A model generated the notes under the pieces. It did no database searches. It had not been told where the DNA came from and was given only the letters and a program-made list of their open reading frames with translations. From Anaerolineales bacterium (lineage in GTDB: Bacteria; Chloroflexota; Anaerolineae; B4-G1; DUEL01), in NCBI GenBank assembly GCA_015662065.1, contig DQUX01000003.1, positions 1 through 12,565 of the forward strand: a DNA stretch of 12,565 nt. The letters are read 5' to 3'. Each line of letters begins with the position of its first letter. The first letter of the stretch is position 1. Position numbers and translations under genes: made by a program. Shown piece after piece: positions 7,931 through 12,565 of the stretch.

Positions 7931-8499
7931 CCGAGAACCGTCGCCCCCCACCCGCCCCCTGGCGCTTGCGGCTGGTGCAGGCCCTGACCCTCGTCGTGGT
8001 CATCGGCGCGTCGGTGGCGACGATCTGCTTTCGGGACCATATTCAGAAGCTGGCGGCCTATGGTTACACGGCGGTCTTCCTGGTCGGCCTGATCAGCAAC
8101 GCCACCGTCATCCTCCCCATTCCCGGGCTGGCCGTCAGCTCCCTGATGGGCGGCGTCTTCAACCCCTGGCTGGTGGGGCTGGTGGGAGGGATCGGGCAGG
8201 CGCTAGGGGAACTCTCCGGCTACATGGTCGGCTACAGCGGTCAGACACTGGTGGACCGAGGCCCCGCCTACGACCGGGTCTCCACCTGGATGCGCCGCCA
8301 CGGCGTGCTGACCATCTTCGTCCTGGCCCTCGTCCCCAACCCGATCTTCGACCTGGGTGGGATCGCCGCCGGCGCGGTCCGCTTCCCCCTCTGGAAGTTC
8401 CTGGTCAGTTGCGCTGCCGGCAAGGTGGTCAAGAACATCGGTTTCGCCTTGGCAGGGTACTACGGGCTCGAGACGCTCCTTCGCCTGCTCCAGAAGTAG
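7927..8499 (+). CDS. Small VTT/DedA (SNARE-associated, YqaA-like) membrane protein
   Basis: The 190-residue protein has a short basic N-terminus, a first span (VQALTLVVVIGASVATIC), then a VTT-type core. That core has a glycine-rich re-entrant-like region (residues about 74-105, with GGVFNPWLVGLVGGIGQALG) and a later NPIFDLGGIAAGAVRFPLWKF stretch, the pattern of the DedA/TVP38 superfamily. Some DedA proteins are known to return undecaprenyl phosphate or other lipids across the membrane. Its place at the end of a lipid-carrier-dependent glycan operon makes such a recycling role attractive, but this is inference. The GTG start at 7927 overlaps the dehydrogenase stop by 4 bp and lacks a clear ribosome binding site, so translational coupling is likely. 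It is the last gene of the run; the next one has its own leader. Confidence 0.75.
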   Translation: MTENRRPPPAPWRLRLVQALTLVVVIGASVATICFRDHIQKLAAYGYTAVFLVGLISNATVILPIPGLAVSSLMGGVFNPWLVGLVGGIGQALGELSGYMVGYSGQTLVDRGPAYDRVSTWMRRHGVLTIFVLALVPNPIFDLGGIAAGAVRFPLWKFLVSCAAGKVVKNIGFALAGYYGLETLLRLLQK

Positions 8500-8500
8500 C

Positions 8501-8526
8501 TTGACAAGGCCACATTAACATAAAGC
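8501..8526 (+). promoter_or_regulatory. Weak promoter-like sequence before the acyl-CoA dehydrogenase leader
   Basis: A perfect -35 hexamer TTGACA stands at 8501-8506, but the best -10 (TAAAGC at 8521-8526, 3 of 6 matches) gives only 14 bp spacing. The position is equivalent to the TATAAT that precedes the other copy of the leader repeat near 10145, so this may be a degenerate or non-sigma70 version of the same promoter. Confidence 0.25.
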
Positions 8527-8624
8527 CCTCGCTTTGAAGGCGCCAAGCGGGTCTGTGACCCGCGTCTCCGGCCGAAAGCTACCGTGTTCGGCCAAGGTCG
8601 GGGGTCACAGGCCCCCTCAGAGCA
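8527..8624 (+). repeat. Hairpin-rich leader repeat, copy A
   Basis: This starts CCTCGC, continues TTTGAAGGCGCCAA, and then gives a perfect hairpin with 7-bp stem GCGGGTC and loop TGT (8547-8563). A second stem, GGCCGAA with TTCGGCC (8570-8576 and 8587-8593), follows, and then a third hairpin starting GGGGGTC at 8600-8616. It ends CTCAGAGC. The same order of blocks occurs on the minus strand at 10061-10144, with differences that keep pairing: the third hairpin has a T-G wobble here and T-A there, and the middle block is expanded to a full stem only here. It lies 42 bp before the acyl-CoA dehydrogenase start, so it would form the 5' untranslated region. It could also end transcription from the upstream operon, although no U-run follows. 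Confidence 0.8.
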
Positions 8625-8650
8625 TACAACTGGATTTCCCAAAGCGCCCA

Positions 8651-8657
8651 AAGGAGG
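8651..8657 (+). promoter_or_regulatory. Shine-Dalgarno that fixes the acyl-CoA dehydrogenase start
   Basis: AAGGAGG lies 8 bases before the ATG at 8666. The same frame is open upstream to an ATG at 8534, but that extension would run through the hairpin repeat and matches no acyl-CoA dehydrogenase N-terminus, whereas the sequence from 8666 (MDFELSEEHRMIRRMVRDFA) does. Confidence 0.9.
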
Positions 8658-8665
8658 AAAGCCCT

Positions 8666-9808
8666 ATGGACTTCGAACTGAGCGAGGAACATCGGATGAT
8701 CCGCCGCATGGTGCGGGACTTCGCCGAAAAGGAGATCGGACCCCGCGCCGAGGAGATCGACGCCACCGACGCCTTCCCCGACGACCTCTTCCGCCGGATG
8801 GGGGAGCTGGGCATCCTGGGCCTCCCCTTCCCTGAGGAGTACGGCGGCTCCGGCGGCGATTATACGAGCCTGGTCATCGCCCTGGAGGAGATCGCCCGCG
8901 TCTCCGGCTCGATGGCCATCACGCTGGATGCCCACACCTCCCTCTGCTGCGAGCCCATCTACCTCTTCGGCACCGAGGAGCAAAAGCGCAAGTACCTGGT
9001 GCCGCTGGCGCGGGGGGAGAAGGTCGGGGCCTTCGGCCTCACCGAGCCCCAGGCGGGGTCCGATGCCGGGGCCACCCGCACCCGCGCCGTGCGGGATGGG
9101 GACGAATGGGTCATCAACGGCCAGAAGATCTTCATCACCAACGGCTCCATCGCCGATGTGGTGGTCATCACCGCTAAGACCGATCCCGAGGCCGGCACCC
9201 GAGGGATCTCCTCGTTCATCATCGAGAAGGGCGCCCCCGGCTTCCAGCCGGGTCGGGACGAGAAGAAGATGGGGCTCAAGGGGTCGGTGACCTCGGAGCT
9301 GTTCTTCGAGGACTGCCGCATCCCAGCCGGAAACCTGCTGGGCAAGGAGAACGAGGGCTTCAAACAGTTCCTGCGGACGCTGGACGCAGGGCGGGTCGCC
9401 ATCGCGGCGATGGCCCTGGGGCTGGCCCAGGGGGCCTACGAGCGGGCCGTGGCGTATGCCAAGGAGCGGGTCCAGTTCGGACAGCCCATCGCCAATTTCC
9501 AGGCCGTCCAGTGGATGCTGGCCGATTCGGCCACCGAACTGGATGCCGCCCGGTTGATGGTCTACCGAGCCGCCTGGCTGAGAGAGCGGGGGGGGCGCTT
9601 CACCAAAGAGGCCTCGATGGCCAAGCTTTTCGCCACCGAGATGTCGGAGCGGGTCTGCCGGCGGGCCATCCAGGTCCACGGCGGCTACGGCTATGTGCGA
9701 GAGTACGGGGTAGAGAGGATGTATCGGGATCAACGGCTGTGCGCCATCGGCGAGGGGACCAACGAGATCCAGCGGATCGTGATTGCCCGGCACATCCTGA
9801 GGGATTGA
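8666..9808 (+). CDS. Acyl-CoA dehydrogenase (short-chain/butyryl-CoA type)
   Basis: The 380-residue FAD enzyme has the standard length and three-part fold: N-terminal helices (LSEEHRMIRRMVRDFAEKEI), a beta domain with FGLTEPQAGSDAGA and the FAD-contact stretch FITNGSIADV, and C-terminal helices with ERVQFGQPIANFQAVQ, IQVHGGYGYVREYGVERMYRD and IGEGTNEIQRIV. The catalytic base is the Glu of EGT, E363, the position used by short- and medium-chain enzymes; the isovaleryl-type arrangement is not seen. It would oxidise a saturated acyl-CoA to the 2-enoyl-CoA and pass electrons to ETF. The gene stands alone, with no thiolase, hydratase or ETF genes in view, and has its own hairpin-rich leader and AAGGAGG site. 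A convergent small ORF on the other strand ends 42 bp downstream. Family call very secure; chain-length preference inferred. Confidence 0.96.
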   Translation: MDFELSEEHRMIRRMVRDFAEKEIGPRAEEIDATDAFPDDLFRRMGELGILGLPFPEEYGGSGGDYTSLVIALEEIARVSGSMAITLDAHTSLCCEPIYLFGTEEQKRKYLVPLARGEKVGAFGLTEPQAGSDAGATRTRAVRDGDEWVINGQKIFITNGSIADVVVITAKTDPEAGTRGISSFIIEKGAPGFQPGRDEKKMGLKGSVTSELFFEDCRIPAGNLLGKENEGFKQFLRTLDAGRVAIAAMALGLAQGAYERAVAYAKERVQFGQPIANFQAVQWMLADSATELDAARLMVYRAAWLRERGGRFTKEASMAKLFATEMSERVCRRAIQVHGGYGYVREYGVERMYRDQRLCAIGEGTNEIQRIVIARHILRD

Positions 9809-9835
9809 CAAACTACAGGTCGATGGATATCGGGT

Positions 9836-9863
9836 GTCAAACGTCAGGCGTCAAACGTCAGCC
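9836..9863 (+). repeat. Heptanucleotide tandem repeat (GTCARRC-like units)
   Basis: Four consecutive 7-base units alternate GTCAAAC (9836, 9850) with GTCAGGC (9843) and GTCAGCC (9857). It lies between the acyl-CoA dehydrogenase stop and the convergent small ORF, and contains the last codons and stop of that ORF. A two-unit version occurs at 10009-10022. The unit differs from the AAATGAC unit near 6554, but period and the core (G-A/T-C-A-A-A) are alike. Confidence 0.85.
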
Positions 9864-9970
9864 GAGGAATTCCAGAGGGTCTCACCGGCATCGCCCAGCC
9901 AGGTCTTCGCCTGGTGCTTGACGAGGGCGACGAGGAGGCGGAGGAGGTGCTTGGGCAGGTCGGTAGCCAT
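9851..9970 (-). CDS. Small 39-residue ORF of unknown function, possibly a truncated gene
   Basis: Read leftwards from ATG at 9970, the product starts MATDLPKHLLRLLVALVKHQ and continues AKTWLGDAGETLW, then NSSADV and a TGA. It has a leucine-rich amphipathic or membrane-associating helix (residues about 5-18) and a short polar tail. Support for translation is a strong AAGGAG at 9978-9983, 7 bases before the ATG, and an extended -10 promoter with structured leader upstream at 10061-10150. No family is recognised. The final codons and stop fall inside the heptamer repeat, so the original C-terminus may have been cut off by the repeat; the gene could be an intact small protein or the start of a lost longer one. 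It converges with the acyl-CoA dehydrogenase gene. Confidence 0.5.
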   Translation of the reverse strand: MATDLPKHLLRLLVALVKHQAKTWLGDAGETLWNSSADV

Positions 9971-9977
9971 CGCGGCG

Positions 9978-9983
9978 CTCCTT
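9978..9983 (-). promoter_or_regulatory. Shine-Dalgarno of the small ORF
   Basis: AAGGAG on the minus strand with 7-base spacing to the ATG at 9970. It is as good as the sites of the confirmed genes in the window and is the main reason for calling the small ORF. Confidence 0.6.
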
Positions 9984-10008
9984 GGGAAGGAGAACGGCGC
10001 CTCTACGC

Positions 10009-10022
10009 GTCAGGCGTCAACC
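10009..10022 (+). repeat. Two-unit heptamer repeat
   Basis: GTCAGGC at 10009-10015 is followed directly by GTCAACC at 10016-10022. These are close to the units of the 9836-9863 repeat, 146 bp away, with the small ORF start between them. Confidence 0.6.
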
Positions 10023-10060
10023 GAAGTACTGAAAGAGTGAGTGCGCTGACAATGTCACAT

Positions 10061-10144
10061 TGCGCTCTGAGGGGGTCTGTGACCCCCGGCTTCGGCTAGA
10101 GGCGCGGGTCACAGACCCGCTTGGAGCCTTCAAATCCAGCGAGG
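10061..10144 (-). repeat. Hairpin-rich leader repeat, copy B
   Basis: On the minus strand it reads CCTCGCTGGATTTGAAGGC, then the perfect hairpin GCGGGTCTGTGACCCGC (10120-10104), a short AGCCGAAGCC linker, and a second perfect hairpin GGGGGTCACAGACCCCC (10087-10071), ending CTCAGAGC. Block order and most bases match copy A at 8527-8624. A further imperfect stem (GAGCGC pairing with GCGC-A-CTC around AATG/CATT, 10039-10068) follows. It starts directly after a TATAAT, so it would be the 5' end of the transcript for the small ORF. Confidence 0.82.
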
Positions 10145-10172
10145 ATTATAGCACACGGCCCGGCCCACGCAA
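10145..10172 (-). promoter_or_regulatory. Extended -10 promoter reading into leader copy B and the small ORF
   Basis: On the minus strand TGCTATAAT ends at 10145: a perfect -10 hexamer (10150-10145) preceded by the TGn extension. TTGCGT at 10172-10167 is a partial -35 at 16 bp spacing. The sequence CTATAATCCTCGCTGG here closely matches CTATAATCTCGGCTGG at the promoter of the Ldh_2 gene, so promoter and start of leader appear to be duplicated together. Confidence 0.5.
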
Positions 10173-10198
10173 AACCTACCCCTGACGAACTAACAGCA

Positions 10199-10246
10199 GG
10201 ACAGCCTTTCCGGGCCGTCCAGAGGGGCAGGCTGAGAAGCCTGCCC
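10199..10246 (-). terminator. Pair of adjacent hairpins downstream of the Ldh_2 dehydrogenase
   Basis: One stem pairs GGGCAGGCT with AGCCTGCCC around a 4-base loop (10225-10246). The next pairs GGACAGCC with GGCCGTCC (one G-U) around six bases (10199-10220). Both lie 60-107 bp beyond the stop of the minus-strand dehydrogenase gene. There is no U-tract, so a terminator role is possible but they may equally be REP-like intergenic hairpins. Confidence 0.4.
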
Positions 10247-10305
10247 TACAGCAGGAGCGAACGACGACTGTCAAGGCGAGCAAGGCGCAGTCTGGGGAGC
10301 TGTGG

Positions 10306-11409
10306 TCAGAAGTATGCTTCGTACCCTTCGATCCCCAGTTCGTCCCGCACCACCTGCAGCTCTCGCCGCAGGTTGGGGTTGACGGGGATGCCCCGCCGGC
10401 GGATCTCCTGCTCTTTCCCGTACTCCTTCTCGCCGGCGACGTAGATCCGGTCGTGGCCGGGGGCCTTGCGGGCTCCCTGCAGCGCCCGCAGGATCGCCCC
10501 GGTGATGCGGCGGAACTCGTCCAAGGGGATGAAATGCTCCACATCGATGGCCAGGAAGAAGTGGCCCAGCATATAGGGCCGCCGGGAGCCGTCGGGCGCG
10601 TAGCCCAGGAGATCTTTCATGAACACTCCGCCGGAGAGAGCGGAGGAGAGAATCTCCACTATCACGCCCAGACCGTACCCCTTGTGGCCTCCCCCCTCTT
10701 CGCCCGGGCCGCCCAGCGGCAGCAGGGCGGCCTGGGCCGCGCCCAGGGCCTCCAGAATCTGTGCGGGGTCGGTGAGGGGATCCCCCTGCTCGTCGATGAC
10801 CCAGCCCGCCGGCACCGGTTTCTCGGCCCGGGCCAGCACCTCGATCTTGCCCCGCTGGGTGATGGGGGTCGCGGCGTCAAAGCAGAACGGGTAGGGCAGG
10901 TCGGTGGGGGCGGCGAAACCGATGGGATTGGTGCCCAGCATCGGCTCGGTGCTGAAGGTGGGGGCCACGGCCGGCCGGGCGTTGGTCACCGCCAGGCCGA
11001 TCATCCCCTCCCGAGCTGCCATCAATGGGTAGTAGCCCGCGATACCAAAGTGAGAGGAGTTGCGCACCGCCACCGCCCCCAGGCCGTACCGCCGGGCCTT
11101 ATCCATCGCCATCCGCATCGCGCGGTAGGCGATGACGTGGCCCATCCCGTGGTGGCCGTCCACCAGCGCTGTGGTCTCGGTCTCCTTGACCACCTCGAAC
11201 CGGGTCTGGGTGAACTGGACCCCCGCCTTGATCCGGTCGTAGTAATACTTGAGGCGGCCCACGCCGTGGGACTCGATCCCCCGCAGGTCGGAGGTGATGA
11301 GGACGTCGGCGCAGATGCGGGCGTCCTCTTCGGGCACGCCCAGGGCCTGGAAGACCTCCATCATAAAGCTCTGGATCATTTCCACGGGGACGTACATCGT
11401 CTCAACCAT
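10306..11409 (-). CDS. Ldh_2-family dehydrogenase (malate/L-lactate/ureidoglycolate type)
   Basis: The 367-residue protein belongs to the NAD(P)-dependent Ldh_2 family (PF02615; YiaK, AllD, archaeal-type malate dehydrogenase), unrelated to classical Rossmann malate dehydrogenases. Visible signatures are DLRGIESHG with R43 and the catalytic-type H48, LVDGHHGMGH (83-91), VAVRNSSHFG (H120), TNARPAVAP, LGTNPIGFAAP and GHKGYGLGVIVEILS in the cofactor-binding part. It would oxidise or reduce a 2-hydroxy/2-keto acid; the substrate cannot be read from motifs. The ATG at 11409 is preceded by AAGGAG (11417-11422, 7-base spacing), an untranslated leader with a shortened hairpin element, and a TATAAT box, giving a complete single-gene unit. 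The pseudouridine synthase gene upstream on the same strand ends 121 bp away, so the two are probably transcribed separately. Confidence 0.92.
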   Translation of the reverse strand: MVETMYVPVEMIQSFMMEVFQALGVPEEDARICADVLITSDLRGIESHGVGRLKYYYDRIKAGVQFTQTRFEVVKETETTALVDGHHGMGHVIAYRAMRMAMDKARRYGLGAVAVRNSSHFGIAGYYPLMAAREGMIGLAVTNARPAVAPTFSTEPMLGTNPIGFAAPTDLPYPFCFDAATPITQRGKIEVLARAEKPVPAGWVIDEQGDPLTDPAQILEALGAAQAALLPLGGPGEEGGGHKGYGLGVIVEILSSALSGGVFMKDLLGYAPDGSRRPYMLGHFFLAIDVEHFIPLDEFRRITGAILRALQGARKAPGHDRIYVAGEKEYGKEQEIRRRGIPVNPNLRRELQVVRDELGIEGYEAYF

Positions 11410-11447
11410 ACGTTCGCTCCTTCTCTGCTCAAGTCACTCGTTGAGAA

Positions 11448-11479
11448 AACCCGCTCTGGCGGTTCTGTGACCAGCCGAG
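11448..11479 (-). repeat. Shortened leader element, copy C
   Basis: Directly after the TATAAT box the minus strand reads CTCGGCTGGTCACAGAACC, then CGCCAGAGCGGG. Its beginning matches the start of copy B (CCTCGCTGG) and the rest matches the second hairpin and tail of copies A/B (GGTCACAGACC, CAGAGC). The first hairpin and linker are missing, as if deleted. It can fold as AACCGC with GCGGGTT (one bulge) followed by TTTTCTC, a possible weak attenuator in the dehydrogenase leader. Confidence 0.5.
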
Positions 11480-11509
11480 ATTATAGCCCGACCGTCCGAT
11501 TTTGTACAA
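11480..11509 (-). promoter_or_regulatory. Sigma70 promoter of the Ldh_2 dehydrogenase gene
   Basis: A perfect TATAAT at 11485-11480 on the minus strand has TGTACA (11508-11503, 4 of 6 matches) at 17 bp, or TTGTAC at 18 bp. Transcription would begin near 11473, giving a leader of about 65 nt before the ATG at 11409. Confidence 0.6.
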
Positions 11510-11530
11510 GGCGGGGAGGGAGGCCAACCG

Positions 11531-12337
11531 CTACCCGGTGCCGACCATCGCCCGGAGGGCGGCCAGATCCTCCTCCGTCAACTCCCGCCACCGCCCCGGT
11601 TCCAACCCCGCCAGACGCAGCGGCCCGATGCCGACCCGCACCAGCCGCAGTGTGGGGTGGCCCACAGCGGCGGTCATCCGCCGCACCTGCCGCTTACGCC
11701 CCTCGCGGAGGGTGACCCGCAGCCAGGCGGTGGGGACGCTCCTGCGGTATCGGATGGGCACCGGACGGGGCGGCAGATCCGGCTCCCCCGGCAATAACGC
11801 CACCTCGGCCGGCCGGGTGCGCCGTCCCGCCACCGTCACCCCCCTCCTCAAGGTCGCCAGGGCCTCCTCGGAGGGCATCCGCTCCACCTGGACCAGGTAG
11901 GTGCGGGGGTGGCCGAAGCGGGGTTCGGTGAGGCGGTGGATCAGCCAGCCGTCGTCGGTGAGCAGGAGGAGCCCCTCGCTATCCTGGTCCAGCCGCCCGG
12001 CGGCGTAGACCCCCACCACGGGGATGTAGTCAGAGAGGGTGGGACGGCCCTGCCGGTCGGTAAAGTGACTCATCACCCCGTAAGGTTTATGGAAGAGCAG
12101 GTAGCGGCAGAAGCGCACCTGCAAAGGCTTTTCGTCCAGGGTGATGGCGTCCTTGAGGGGGTCGGCGCGAGCCGAGGGGCCGAAGACCCGGCGGCCGTTC
12201 ACCCGCACCCGCCCCTCCCGGAGGGCTCGGGCCGGATCGGTGATCCCTGCGGCCTCCAGAAGCACCGAGAGCAACTGTCGCCCCGCCACGCGGCTGGCAC
12301 AACGGGGGCGGGACGCTCTTGCGGTAGGGTTGTCCAT
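11531..12337 (-). CDS. rluE: RluE-like 23S rRNA pseudouridine synthase with N-terminal S4-like domain
   Basis: The 268-residue enzyme has an N-terminal S4-like RNA-binding region (about 19-72, with GRQLLSVLLEAAG and ALREGRVRVNGRRV), then a RsuA/RluB/E/F catalytic domain. The active site is GRLDQDSEGLLLLTDDG with D117. Further family features are LLFHKPYGVMSHF, PRTYLVQVE and EGRKRQVRRMTAAVGHPTLR. The stretch FTDRQGRPTLSDYIPVVGVY and the IRYRRSVPTAWLRVTL segment recall E. coli RluE (23S rRNA U2457), which lacks an S4 domain, so a related RluB/RsuA role remains possible. The ATG at 12337 is chosen because GGAG stands 5 bases upstream; the frame is open further, and an ATG at 12409 would add 24 residues without a ribosome binding site. 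It is probably a housekeeping gene unrelated to its neighbours. Confidence 0.9.
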   Translation of the reverse strand: MDNPTARASRPRCASRVAGRQLLSVLLEAAGITDPARALREGRVRVNGRRVFGPSARADPLKDAITLDEKPLQVRFCRYLLFHKPYGVMSHFTDRQGRPTLSDYIPVVGVYAAGRLDQDSEGLLLLTDDGWLIHRLTEPRFGHPRTYLVQVERMPSEEALATLRRGVTVAGRRTRPAEVALLPGEPDLPPRPVPIRYRRSVPTAWLRVTLREGRKRQVRRMTAAVGHPTLRLVRVGIGPLRLAGLEPGRWRELTEEDLAALRAMVGTG

Positions 12338-12358
12338 TGGTGCTCCGCCTCTTCGACC

Positions 12359-12387
12359 TTGACATTCAGTGAGTTTCTTAATATGGT
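12359..12387 (+). promoter_or_regulatory. Sigma70 promoter reading rightwards out of the window
   Basis: TTGACA at 12359-12364 and TATGGT at 12382-12387 (4 of 6 matches) are spaced by exactly 17 bp. It points away from the rluE-like gene, whose ATG lies 22 bp to the left on the other strand. The gene it would serve is not in the window. The 12338-12420 stretch is noticeably more AT-rich than its surroundings, as expected for a promoter region. Confidence 0.5.
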
Positions 12388-12409
12388 ACTCGCGGGCAGT
12401 CTCCCTCAT

Positions 12410-12563
12410 TGAAGTGTTAATACTGCTTGCCCATCCCGCCGGGCGCCGAACCGCCCGGCCCGGTCGGCAAAGACCCCTTCGGGGGCCGGCCCTCGGCCCG
12501 CAGGGCTTGGTTTGTGAGCCCGGACGTTCACGTCCGGGCGGGCTTGCGCACAACAACACTTCA
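12410..12563. repeat. Palindrome-rich block bounded by a 9-bp inverted repeat
   Basis: TGAAGTGTT (12410-12418) and its reverse complement AACACTTCA (12555-12563) enclose about 136 bp with several stems. CCGGGCG pairs with CGCCCGG around 6 bases (near 12436-12455), ACCCC with GGGGG around TTC, GCCCT with AGGGC, and GCCCGGACG with CGTCCGGGC around TTCA (12518-12539, 9 bp perfect). No open frame with a credible start is seen. It may be a small non-autonomous repeat element or a structured leader for a gene beyond the window. Confidence 0.45.
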
Positions 12564-12565
12564 CC

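Larger units (their letters stand above)
9809..10305. other. 497-bp non-operonic region between convergent/co-oriented genes
   Basis: No long coding region is present. Going left to right it holds a 4-unit heptamer repeat, a 39-codon minus-strand ORF with its Shine-Dalgarno, a 2-unit heptamer repeat, the minus-strand copy of the hairpin leader with its promoter, and two adjacent hairpins. Only 10247-10305 shows nothing recognisable. The density of repeats suggests a site of past rearrangement. Confidence 0.75.

Noticed and set aside
8547..8616. Rho-independent terminator of the glycan operon
   Set aside because: The stems are strong but no run of T follows any of them, and the same structure occurs directly after a -10 box elsewhere, so a pure terminator is not the best reading.
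8534..8665. Upstream extension of the acyl-CoA dehydrogenase by 44 residues
   Set aside because: It translates the hairpin repeat and has no homologous character; AAGGAGG at 8651 fixes the start at 8666.
9836..10022. CRISPR array
   Set aside because: The repeats are only 7 bases, directly tandem and without spacers; no cas genes are present.
8527..10144. Composite transposon with inverted-repeat ends around the acyl-CoA dehydrogenase
   Set aside because: The two repeats are inverted and enclose a gene, but no transposase, target-site duplication or matching outer boundary is visible; placement directly before two start sites fits a leader better.
10453..11715. 420-codon plus-strand open frame opposite the Ldh_2 gene
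   Set aside because: It runs through the promoter and intergenic region of the true minus-strand genes and has no recognisable motifs; the minus strand carries conserved dehydrogenase motifs.
12338..12409. N-terminal extension of the RluE-like protein from ATG 12409
   Set aside because: No ribosome binding site precedes that ATG, and the region overlaps an AT-rich promoter of the opposite strand; GGAG close to 12337 supports the shorter form.

Overview
The window is GC-rich, densely packed bacterial chromosome. The mix of genes (a WaaL-type ligase fused to TPRs, an MNT/HEPN pair, an Ldh_2-family dehydrogenase, an acyl-CoA dehydrogenase), the GTGA stop/start overlaps and the intergenic hairpins suggest Chloroflexota, perhaps Anaerolineae. 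That placement is inference; there is no rRNA or other marker gene here.

Positions 1-8499 are one plus-strand surface-polysaccharide locus. It holds the end of a GT4 glycosyltransferase, an MntA-type nucleotidyltransferase followed by a truncated HepT-type HEPN gene, an extended-SDR nucleotide-sugar enzyme, a very large O-antigen ligase/polymerase-like membrane protein with C-terminal TPRs, a WecA/TagO-type polyprenyl-phosphate sugar-1-phosphate transferase, a UDP-N-acetylhexosamine 6-dehydrogenase and a small VTT/DedA-like membrane protein. Most junctions overlap by 4 bp or are very short, so this is probably one transcript. Together they would make activated sugars, load a lipid carrier, extend the glycan, polymerise or ligate it, and perhaps recycle the carrier.

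Positions 8500-10305 hold an acyl-CoA dehydrogenase gene (+) and, converging on it, a 39-residue ORF (-) with a strong Shine-Dalgarno. Each is preceded by a copy of the same hairpin-rich element, so the two copies are inverted relative to each other. A shortened version of the element lies just after the -10 box of the next minus-strand gene. Heptanucleotide tandem repeats occur between genes.

Positions 10306-12337 carry two minus-strand genes: a malate/L-lactate/ureidoglycolate-type (Ldh_2) dehydrogenase and an RluE-like 23S rRNA pseudouridine synthase with an S4-like N-terminus. The right edge (12338-12565) has a rightward promoter and a palindrome-rich block bounded by a 9-bp inverted repeat.

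The points most worth following are the repeated promoter-plus-hairpin leader, the small ORF under one copy, the antitoxin-like gene beside a broken toxin-like gene, and the heptamer repeats that supply a start codon to one gene and a stop codon to another.
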